14,435 nt of DNA from Betaproteobacteria bacterium (GTDB taxonomy: Bacteria; Pseudomonadota; Gammaproteobacteria; Burkholderiales; Burkholderiaceae_C): positions 1-14,435 of the forward strand of contig CANFOR010000048.1 in NCBI GenBank assembly GCA_947448675.1. Reading direction: 5' to 3'. Below, in pieces: positions 1 through 7,300 of the stretch. Each line of letters opens with the position of its first letter. The first letter of the stretch is position 1. The translations under genes were made by a program, and so were the position numbers. The notes below the pieces were generated by a model. It was given only the letters and a program-made list of their open reading frames with translations. It was not told the origin of the DNA and ran no database searches.

Positions 1-44
1 ACAGCACATCGACACCATCACTTGGCGCGACGCAGGAAAAATTT

Positions 45-701
45 CTACTGCTGCGACGCACCAAGCGAAGCAATGTAGCGGGCCACCGCCGTACTGTCAT
101 CTTGCGAAAGCAGATGCGTCACCTGCTTCATGGCTTCGCCACGGGGTCTAGCGTCGGAGTGTTGGAACACCAAGATTTGAGCCGCGATGTAACTTGTATG
201 CTGCCCAGCCAATCGAGGTAATGCGGCATTACCTTCGCCTAGGGCTCCATGACACGCACTGCAAGGAGCGACACCGAGATCAGGCAGACCTGACTTGAAT
301 ATCAATTCGCCCCGGTTCAGTGATAACGTCGACGCTGCGGGCCTTCGCATGGGCAGTTGTGCAGAAAAATAATCGGCAAGCTGATCAATTTGCTCAGGTG
401 TGAGGTTGGTGAAACCCCACATATAGGCAGTTCCTTGGGCATCACTGCGCAGATGGCCCTTGAAGTCGGTGAGCTGTGACACCAGGTAGGCGCGCTGCTG
501 GCCATTGAGCTTCGGAAATTCCGGCGATACCGACTCTCCTGTCAGCCCGTGGCAATTCGAACACACCTGCGCAACAAGTGTCTGTCCGTTCAAACTAGGA
601 TTATTGACGCCCCGGTTCTGGTCAATGTCGGAACACGCAGCCAGTAGGGAAGCTACCAAGATCAACAAACCACGAGAAGAAGTGGTGATCGTGTTTTTCA
701 T
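45..701 (-). CDS. Diheme c4-type cytochrome c lipoprotein
   Basis: Predicted periplasmic electron carrier of 218 residues with two covalent c-type hemes. The N-terminus has a hydrophobic stretch ending in a lipobox (L20-A-A-C23), so the protein is probably lipid-anchored. Heme motifs are CSNCH at residues 47-51 and CSACH at 147-151, in two similar halves. Likely axial methionines are M94 (in AYMWGF) and M191 (in GEAMKQV), as in cytochrome c4. The reading frame runs upstream to 956, but the added residues overlap the preceding gene in another frame and carry no signal peptide; the ATG at 701 puts a signal sequence right at the start. It lies 49 bases after the cytochrome-porin gene on the same strand, so the two are probably cotranscribed. 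The family call is firm; the electron partners are inferred. Confidence 0.87.
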   Translation of the reverse strand: MKNTITTSSRGLLILVASLLAACSDIDQNRGVNNPSLNGQTLVAQVCSNCHGLTGESVSPEFPKLNGQQRAYLVSQLTDFKGHLRSDAQGTAYMWGFTNLTPEQIDQLADYFSAQLPMRRPAASTLSLNRGELIFKSGLPDLGVAPCSACHGALGEGNAALPRLAGQHTSYIAAQILVFQHSDARPRGEAMKQVTHLLSQDDSTAVARYIASLGASQQ

Positions 702-750
702 ATCAAGCCTAGAAAAAATGTTGCCTGTGGAATAAACAGCGGCATCGAGT

Positions 751-2109
751 TCAAAATGCCGCCCACGCATAAACATACAAGGTGTTGTTATCGCTGGCGT
801 TGCGACCGTTGCCATCGTAGTTAGTCGCGCTGCCCATGTAGCGTGTGAATGCGTTGTATTGCACTCCAAGGCGTAAATTTTGCATCGGCAAATAAAACAG
901 TTCCGGTGTCCACATTCGGGTGTTGGGCACGCTGTTTGCACTGGTTGCGTAGGCAATCGAATCAGCGCTGCCCACTAAATTACTTAAGGCAAGACTGGCA
1001 CCGTATTTATTACGAAATACATAGCTCAGTTTGAGCCGAGTAGAGTTCAATGTGGCTGGACCTGCATAAAGTGTGAGTGTGTTGTCATTGATTTTTTCGC
1101 GGATATTACGGAACTGCGCCGTCAGCGTATGCGGCGCAAGGATGTATTGGTACTGCGCATCCAAGCCCACATCTCTGTAATGGCTGCTTCTATTGCCATA
1201 CATCGGTTGGTTATTACCATCAAAAGGCAACACACCCGCATGCATGCCAAACATGCCCACCATCATGTTGTGCGCGCCCAATTCCCGCGTGTATGCCAAA
1301 CGCCAGTAGGGACTGGAACCGTCCAGGAAGGTCAGGGGATGAATCGGGTCACCCGCCCTATTGCCGATACTCAGGAAAGACCATCCGGCTTTTGCCGTGT
1401 TGTAGCTGGTTAATTCTGCATAGAGATGCTGGTTCAAATAAAAATATGCCCCAACACCTGCCACTTGCTGAGCCAAGGCACCTTCGAGCAGGGTGGAAGC
1501 TGGCATGCCGCCAAATGCGCCCTGGGTAGTGCTGACATAGGGGTAGCCCCAGGCTGGCAAACTATTCCATGCGTCCTGCACGCCAGGGTTGTTGTTCAAC
1601 GCCAAGCCCCAGATAAAATCACGGTTAGGATCGAATTTCCGTCTAGCGTAACGCAAGTCAAAGTTATCCGAACCCCAATGGCCGTGCCATTTTCCTGCAC
1701 TGTCTTGGTTGTCGTAATTGGCGTAAGTGAACTGGGCAAAACCACCTAGGTTGTCAGTGAGTTTTCCGGCAGTAAAAATGCTGCCGTAGTCCAAAATAAA
1801 TTGCCCATCTTTGACTGACAACGTGTTGCCCGAACTGTCTTGATTGTTGCGCGTGCGGGTGACGTCAACAATGGCCATAGCAGCCAGCGGATTGCCGCGA
1901 TCACCCATGGTGTACCCCGTCAATTTGAAGAGTCGCCCGTAGTTCGTCAACTCTGGAAACTGTCCTCCTGCGTGACAAGCCACGCAGCTTTGACCCGTCT
2001 GGCGCGCAAAGGAAGGCACCGCCATTGCGCTGTGCCAAGCCGTTAACAAGGCTAAGACAAAAACATATGAAAGTATGCGCAGCGGAGAGTTAAAAGATTC
2101 TGTTTTCAT
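751..2109 (-). CDS. Cyc2-like outer-membrane cytochrome-porin fusion
   Basis: 452-residue exported protein with one c-type heme fused to a predicted outer-membrane beta-barrel. A signal peptide ends near A30 (AMA before VPSFARQTG). The heme motif CVACH is at residues 42-46, a dozen residues into the mature chain, followed by FPELTNYGRLFKLTGY. The remaining roughly 380 residues alternate polar and aromatic positions, are rich in Tyr, Asn and Gly, and end in Phe, as barrel proteins do. This layout (heme at the mouth of a barrel, PSFARQTG before CxxCH) is that of Cyc2 iron oxidases and of a wider, poorly characterised 'cytochrome c' porin group. The ATG at 2109 is preferred over the GTG at 2160 because GGA lies about 7 bases upstream of it. 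Membership of the porin-cytochrome superfamily is likely; an iron(II) substrate is inference. Confidence 0.75.
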   Translation of the reverse strand: MKTESFNSPLRILSYVFVLALLTAWHSAMAVPSFARQTGQSCVACHAGGQFPELTNYGRLFKLTGYTMGDRGNPLAAMAIVDVTRTRNNQDSSGNTLSVKDGQFILDYGSIFTAGKLTDNLGGFAQFTYANYDNQDSAGKWHGHWGSDNFDLRYARRKFDPNRDFIWGLALNNNPGVQDAWNSLPAWGYPYVSTTQGAFGGMPASTLLEGALAQQVAGVGAYFYLNQHLYAELTSYNTAKAGWSFLSIGNRAGDPIHPLTFLDGSSPYWRLAYTRELGAHNMMVGMFGMHAGVLPFDGNNQPMYGNRSSHYRDVGLDAQYQYILAPHTLTAQFRNIREKINDNTLTLYAGPATLNSTRLKLSYVFRNKYGASLALSNLVGSADSIAYATSANSVPNTRMWTPELFYLPMQNLRLGVQYNAFTRYMGSATNYDGNGRNASDNNTLYVYAWAAF

Positions 2110-2212
2110 TATTTTTCCAATCTGAATAATTACAGAGGAAAATGGATGTCGAATTGACACCTCAGCATCCCAAATTTTTTTGGATGCCTACTTTTTTTGG
2201 TGATGCCAGCGG

Positions 2213-2248
2213 CATAGACCAAATGGGTGAATACCCGTTTGGTCTATG
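2213..2248. other. Strong 16-bp hairpin between usp and cytochrome-porin genes
   Basis: Left arm 2213-2228 and right arm 2233-2248 pair over 16 positions (one G-T wobble) around the loop GAAT. It begins 16 bases past the stress-protein stop. No run of U follows on either strand, so it is not a textbook intrinsic terminator; it may block 3' decay, act as a processing site, or separate expression of the two genes. A weaker hairpin (GCATCC/GGATGC arms, 2165-2187) lies between it and the cytochrome-porin start. Confidence 0.55.
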
Positions 2249-2263
2249 GCAGGGTTGTGCAGG

Positions 2264-2701
2264 CTAGCGAAACACTAGCACTGGGATTTTGGAGTGCGTC
2301 AGTACTTTTTGGGTTTCGCTACCCCAAATCAGCGCACTCACCCCACGTCTGCCATGCGAGGCCTGAAAAATCACGTCACAATGGCGTGCCTCGGCGGTTT
2401 TGACGATCTCTTCATAGGGGTGCTCGCTAGTGCAATGGAGCACGTCGCAGTCGACCCCCACCTTATGGGCTTCATCTTTCAGCACTTGAAGATGGCGATC
2501 TGCAAGTGCCTTGGTATCAACCCCATATTGCTCAACAGAGTCATTGATTTGCAGAGCATCGCGTCCCATGTAATGGAAGGGTGGCGTCACCGTCAGGCCT
2601 GTGATTTTGGCATGGGCTTCTTTGGCGAACTGCACTCCATTTTGAATGGCGATCTTCGACAATTCGGAGCCGTCGGTAGGAATCAAGATATGTTTGAACA
2701 T
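2264..2701 (-). CDS. Universal stress protein, UspA family
   Basis: 145-residue single-domain cytoplasmic Usp protein. It opens with MFKHILIPTDGS (D10 is the usual nucleotide-contacting Asp) and ends KIPVLVF, the typical first and last strands of the fold. The ATP-binding motif G-2x-G-9x-G-S is present as ASHG (residues 114-117), nine residues, then GS (127-128); Ala replaces the first Gly. The start is the ATG at 2701, with GGAGA about 7 bases upstream; the GTG at 2716 would overlap that ribosome site. It precedes the two cytochrome genes on the same strand, though the hairpin at 2213-2248 may uncouple them. Single-domain Usp genes often sit beside respiratory and anaerobic genes in proteobacteria; its specific role here is unknown. 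Confidence 0.9.
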   Translation of the reverse strand: MFKHILIPTDGSELSKIAIQNGVQFAKEAHAKITGLTVTPPFHYMGRDALQINDSVEQYGVDTKALADRHLQVLKDEAHKVGVDCDVLHCTSEHPYEEIVKTAEARHCDVIFQASHGRRGVSALIWGSETQKVLTHSKIPVLVFR

Positions 2702-2725
2702 GGCAATCTCCGTCACAGTAAGTTG

Positions 2726-2792
2726 CGGAAGTCAGCCGACTATCGCCCTGCACAGCACCATACCCGTCGTAGCAAAAAACACCTGACTTCCG
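2726..2792 (-). other. Inverted repeat in the usp leader
   Basis: CGGAAGTCAG (2726-2735) is matched by its perfect reverse complement CTGACTTCCG (2783-2792), 47 bases apart. Just upstream, AGCGGT/ACCGCT forms a small hairpin (2795-2811, loop ATTTG). If transcription starts near 2849, both lie in the usp mRNA leader, and the long-range stem would end about 13 bases before the ribosome site. Regulatory meaning is inference. Confidence 0.4.
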
Positions 2793-2855
2793 AAAGCGGT
2801 ATTTGACCGCTGCGACTTTGAAATGCGTAACCGTACTACCAGGCGATTAGGTTCA

Positions 2856-2884
2856 ATTCTAGGCTGCTACTAGTGCACTAGCAA
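2856..2884 (-). promoter_or_regulatory. Candidate sigma-70 promoter with palindromic operator for usp
   Basis: Read on the minus strand, TTGCTA (2884-2879), a 17-base spacer and TAGAAT (2861-2856) form a fair sigma-70 promoter (4/6 and 5/6 to consensus). A perfect 12-bp palindrome, CTAGTGCACTAG (2870-2881), overlaps the -35 box and spacer, where a repressor would act. The site resembles a TrpR operator in its ACTAGT-type half-sites, which may be chance. It would give a leader of roughly 150 bases before the usp start. Confidence 0.45.
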
Positions 2885-2967
2885 GCAAACCCGACTCTTT
2901 TACTTAGTCAGAAAACGGCGCTAGGCTCACTTCAAAACGGCTGGCAATACAAACTTGCGTTCAGGCA

Positions 2968-3330
2968 CTAAGACCCCCTGTAGGTCGAATAACTCCAAGG
3001 GCTCACCAACAAGGGCACATGGTAGTGCTGGTCGGCATGTGCAATGCCAAAGTCCAGGCTCACGCGGTTCAAAAAATGGGGCTCGGGTAGTTGCACGCCT
3101 TTGGCTTTGAAGTAGGCCGCCACGTCGAACACTAGGCGGTAGGTACCGGCTTGCAGTTCCACGTTGCTGTACAAAGGGCCGTCGGTGCGACCGTCTGCGT
3201 TGAGCACATAGCGCGCGACCAAGCTGGCAACATCGCCTTGCGCGCTGCCTTGCGTGGCGTACAGGGCCACGGCCATGCCCGCTGCGGGGCAGCCGTGCAT
3301 GGTGTCTAGTACGTGGGTGCTCAGGCCCAT
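2968..3330 (-). CDS. uraH: 5-hydroxyisourate hydrolase (transthyretin-like)
   Basis: 120-residue enzyme hydrolysing 5-hydroxyisourate, the unstable product of urate oxidation, to OHCU. The N-terminal signature STHVLDTMHGCPAAG, with H6, the GRTDGPL segment with R48, H104 in HYHVPLL, and the C-terminal tetrapeptide YRGS (117-120) are the hallmarks that separate this enzyme from transthyretin. Length matches the family. The reading frame extends to 3450, but the ATG at 3330 has GGAGA about 6 bases upstream and begins exactly at the conserved N-terminus. It is divergent from puuE, sharing an intergenic region with a palindrome. No signal peptide is seen, so the protein is likely cytoplasmic. Its product is the substrate of the UraD domain encoded at 4395. 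Confidence 0.95.
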   Translation of the reverse strand: MGLSTHVLDTMHGCPAAGMAVALYATQGSAQGDVASLVARYVLNADGRTDGPLYSNVELQAGTYRLVFDVAAYFKAKGVQLPEPHFLNRVSLDFGIAHADQHYHVPLLVSPWSYSTYRGS

Positions 3331-3356
3331 GGCGTTCTCCAGTGAAACAATGGGCA

Positions 3357-3370
3357 AAGTGTATACACTT
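3357..3370. promoter_or_regulatory. Perfect 14-bp palindrome, candidate operator of the urate locus
   Basis: AAGTGTATACACTT reads identically on both strands and lies between the divergent uraH (start 26 bases away) and puuE (start 61 bases away). The core TGTATACA is typical of GntR-family (FadR/VanR-like) operators, and TATACA within it could serve as a -10 element on either strand. No matching regulator gene is in the window. Dual control of both genes is inferred from position. Confidence 0.6.
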
Positions 3371-3431
3371 CCATTGCCTGCACAGTCGCCCCTCAAAGCC
3401 CAAGCCACCGCCCTTGCCAAAGCCCTGCACC

Positions 3432-4391
3432 ATGCACCCCCCTGCACCACCCGCCTACCCGCGCGACCTCATTGGCTACGGCCGTACCGCACCGCAAGCC
3501 CAGTGGCCGGGCAAGGCCCGCATCGCGGTGCAGTTTGTGCTCAATTACGAAGAAGGCGGCGAAAACAGCGTGTTGCATGGCGACGCAGGCTCCGAGCAAT
3601 TTTTGAGCGAGATGTTCAACCCGCCCAGCTTTACCGAGCGCCACCTGAGCATGGAGAGCATTTACGAATACGGCTCGCGCGCTGGCGTGTGGCGGCTGTT
3701 GCGCGAGTTTGCCGCGCGCGGCCTGCCGCTCACGGTGTTTGGCGTGGGCATGGCCTTGCAACGCCACCCCGAGCTCACAGCAGCGTTTAAAGAACTCGGC
3801 CACGAGATCGCTTGCCACGGCTGGCGCTGGATCAACTACCAGGGCATCGACGAAGCCACCGAGCGTGCGCACATGCAGCTGGGCATGCAGGCTATCGAGC
3901 AGCTCACCGGCGAGCGCGCCCTAGGCTGGTATACCGGGCGCGACAGCCCCAACACCCTGCGCCTGGTGGCCGACTACGGTGGCTTTGCCTACAGCAGCGA
4001 CCACTACGGCGACGACCTGCCCTTTTGGCAAAACGTGCCAAAAACCGACGGCACGCACGCCCCGCAACTCATCGTGCCCTATGCCATGGACACCAACGAC
4101 ATGCGCTTTGCCCTACCCCAAGGTTTTGCGCAGGGCGAAGACTTTTTTACCTACCTGCGAGACAGCTTTGACGTGCTCTACGCCGAGGGCGACCCTGCGG
4201 GCCAGAACGCCCCCAAAATGCTCAGCATCGGCATGCACTGCCGCCTGCTCGGGCGACCCGGGCGCATCATCGCGCTGCAGCGCTTTTTAGACCACATTGC
4301 CCAGCACGAATACGTCTGGGTCTGCAGGCGCATCGACATTGCGCGCCACTGGCATGCGGTGCATCCGTACCGCGAAGCCAGCGCTGGATAA
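3432..4391 (+). CDS. puuE: Allantoinase PuuE (polysaccharide-deacetylase fold)
   Basis: 319-residue cytoplasmic enzyme opening the allantoin ring to give allantoate. It shows the PuuE signature from the N-terminus: YPRDLIGYGR, then WPGKARIAVQFVLNYEEGGE, followed by SMESIYEYGSRAGVWR and HEIACHGWRWINYQ. These mark the NodB-like deacetylase superfamily branch recruited as an allantoinase unrelated to the amidohydrolase type AllB. The ATG at 3432 is chosen because homologues begin just before the PRDLIGYGR block; the frame is open upstream to a GTG at 3342 but that extension is basic, Pro-rich and unlike the family. No clear ribosome site precedes 3432, so the exact start is less certain than the identity. 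It is three bases ahead of the UraD/allantoate amidohydrolase fusion gene, hence surely cotranscribed. Confidence 0.95.
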   Translation: MHPPAPPAYPRDLIGYGRTAPQAQWPGKARIAVQFVLNYEEGGENSVLHGDAGSEQFLSEMFNPPSFTERHLSMESIYEYGSRAGVWRLLREFAARGLPLTVFGVGMALQRHPELTAAFKELGHEIACHGWRWINYQGIDEATERAHMQLGMQAIEQLTGERALGWYTGRDSPNTLRLVADYGGFAYSSDHYGDDLPFWQNVPKTDGTHAPQLIVPYAMDTNDMRFALPQGFAQGEDFFTYLRDSFDVLYAEGDPAGQNAPKMLSIGMHCRLLGRPGRIIALQRFLDHIAQHEYVWVCRRIDIARHWHAVHPYREASAG

Positions 4392-4394
4392 AAA

Positions 4395-7300
4395 ATGGCA
4401 TTCACTCTCGAACAACTCAACGCCGCCAGCGCCAGCGAAGCTGCAGCCCTGCTAGGCGGCCTGTACGAACACTCGCCCTGGATCGCCCAAGCCGCACTGG
4501 CGCGGCGGCCCTTTGCCTCTGCCGCGCACTTAAAACACGCCATGGTGCAGGTGCTGCAAGCTGCGGGCCGAGAGGCCCAGCTGGCCTTGCTGCGCGCCCA
4601 CCCCGAGTTAGCAGGCAAGGCCATGCAAAGCCAAGCGCTCACGGCAGAATCTACACGCGAGCAAAACCAAGCCGGGCTCACCGCTTGCACGCCGCAAGAG
4701 CTGGCGCAGATCACCCAGCTCAACGCCGCTTACCAAGCCAAGTTTGGCTTTCCGTTTATCTTGGCGGTGCGCGGACCGCGTGGCACTGGCTTGGCCAAGC
4801 AAACCATCTTGCAGTGCTTTGCGCGCCGCCTGCAGGGGCACCCCGACTGGGAACTGCAAGAGGGCCTGCGCAATGTGCACCGTATTGCAGAAATTCGCCT
4901 GCACGACAAGCTGGGCACCCAGCCCAGTCAGGGCCATTTGCTGTGGGATTGGCAAGAAGCCCTGGCCGCGCACAGCGAGCCCGAGTACGCCGCGCAAGGC
5001 CAGCTCAGCGTGACCTACCTGAGCGATGCGCACCGCGCCTGCGCTGCACACATTGCACAGCAAATGCAAGAAAGCGGCTTTGACAGCGTGCACATTGACG
5101 CGGTAGGCAATGTGGTGGGACGCTATGAAAGCGATAGCTACCTACGCACAAACCATGCGCCTTCGCAGCCTATTTCCGCTCTCCATCAGGCTCAAACACA
5201 ACCTAAAAATCAACCAGCAAAGCAGCCACCGTATTTGCTCACTGGCAGCCATTACGACACGGTGCGCAATGGCGGCAAGTACGACGGGCGTTTGGGCATC
5301 TATGTGCCCATGCTCTGCGTGCGCGAGCTTTCGCGCCAAGGCCAGCGCCTGCCCTTTGGCATCGAGCTGGTGGCCTTTGCCGAAGAAGAAGGCCAGCGCT
5401 ACCCGGCCACGTTTTTGGGCTCTAGCGCCCTGGTCGGCAGCTTTCAAAGCGCGTGGTTGGAGCAGCGAGACACGCAAGGCATCAGCATGCGCGAGGCCAT
5501 GCAGCAGGCTGGCCTGCAGCCGCAAGACATTGCCAAGGCCCAGCGCAACCCAGCCGACTACCTGGGCTTTGTCGAGGTGCACATCGAGCAAGGCCCGGTG
5601 CTCAATGCGTTGGACCTGCCGCTGGGTGTGGTGACCTCCATCAACGGCAGCCTGCGCTACGCCTGCGAGGTGCGGGGCACGGCCAGCCACGCGGGCACCA
5701 CGCCCATGCACAGCCGGCGCGACGCCGCCGCCGCGGTGGCCGAACTCTCGCTCTACCTGGAGCGGCGCGCCGCACAAGACGGCGACTCGGTCGGCACCAT
5801 TGGCATGTGGGCCGTGCCCGGCGGCTCGGTCAACGTGGTGCCCGGGCGCTGCCAGTTCACGCTCGACCTGCGCGCGCCGACCAATGCCCAGCGCGACGCT
5901 TTGGCGCACGACGTATTGGCCGAGCTGGCCGCCATCTGCACGCGCCGGGGCGTACAGCAGCAAGTGAGCGAGAGCATGCGCGCCGCCGCTGCACCCAGCA
6001 GCCCGGTGTGGCAGCAACGCTGGGAGGCCGCCGTGGCCAGCCTGGGCCTGCCGGTGCAGCGCATGCCCAGTGGCGCGGGCCACGACGCCATGAAGCTGCA
6101 CGAAATCATGCCCCAGGCCATGCTCTTTGTGCGCGGCGAAAACGGCGGTATCAGCCACAACCCGCTCGAGAGCACCACCAGCGACGACATGCAATTGGCC
6201 TATGAAGCCTTCATGCATGTGCTGCACAACATCCGCCTTGAAGCCCACCTAAAGCACACCCACGACGCACGCCCTATGAGCCCTACCGACCACGCCAGCC
6301 AACAAGCCACCTATCAAGCACTCGAGGCCTGGATCGACGCCCACTTTGACGAGCAAGTGCGTTTTGTCCAGGCCCTGGTGCAAGTGCCGACTGACACCCC
6401 GCCGGGCAACAACACGCCGCATGCGCTGCGCGCTGCCGAGTTGCTGCAGGCCATGGGCCTTGCGGTGGAGCAACACGAGGTGCCGCAGGCCTTGGTGCAG
6501 GCGGCGGGCCTGCAAAGCATCACCAATTTGGTGGCACGCCGCCACTACGGCGCGGGCGGCATCACCGTAGGCCTGAACGCCCATGGCGACGTGGTACCGC
6601 CCGGCGAGGGTTGGAGCAAAAACCCTTACGGTGGCGAAGTCGAAAACGGCCAACTCTTTGGCCGCGCCGCCGCCGTGAGCAAGTGCGACTTTGCTACCTT
6701 TGCCTTTGCCACCCGCGCGCTCGAAGCCGTAGCCAAGCCAAGCCAAGGCGGCATTGAACTCATCTTCACCTACGACGAAGAATTTGGCGGCGAGGTCGGC
6801 CCCGCCTGGCTGCTGCAGCACGGCTTGGTCAAGCCCGACTTGCTGATTGCTGCGGGCTTTAGCTACCAAGTGGTCACCGCGCACAACGGCTGCCTGCAAA
6901 TGCAGCTGACCGTGCACGGCAAAATGGCCCATGCCGCCGTGCCCCACACTGGCATCGACGCGCTGCAGGGCGCCACCGCCATCTTGAACGCGCTGTATGC
7001 GCAAAACACCCTGTACCAGCAAACCACGTCCAAGGTAGAAGGCATTGGCCACCCCTACTTGAACGTCGGCATGGTGCACGGCGGCACCAATACCAATGTG
7101 GTGCCTGGCAAGGTGGTGCTCAAGCTCGACCGCCGCATGATCCCCGAAGAAGACCCCACCCAGGTAGAAGCCAACATCCGCCAAGTGATCGCTGCCGCCG
7201 TGGCCAGCTTTAACCAAGGCCGCGCAGACGCAGGCATCCAGGTTGACATCCAGCGCATCTTGCTAGCCCGCGCGCTGACGCCGCTGCCGGGCAATAAGCC

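Noticed and set aside
1..44. Possible start of another minus-strand gene after the diheme cytochrome (ATG at 18)
   Set aside because: Only six codons fit before the edge and no ribosome site is visible, so it cannot be supported.
702..956. N-terminal extension of the diheme cytochrome upstream of 701
   Set aside because: It overlaps the end of the cytochrome-porin gene and would bury the lipoprotein signal in mid-protein.
5142..6248. Long open frame of 368 codons on the minus strand
   Set aside because: It lies wholly opposite the allantoate amidohydrolase domain, has a His/Ala/Gly/Arg-rich composition typical of antisense frames in GC-rich genes, and shows no family motif.
6249..7217. Open frame of 322 codons on the minus strand
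   Set aside because: Antisense shadow of the third domain of the fusion; no recognisable motif, no ribosome site.
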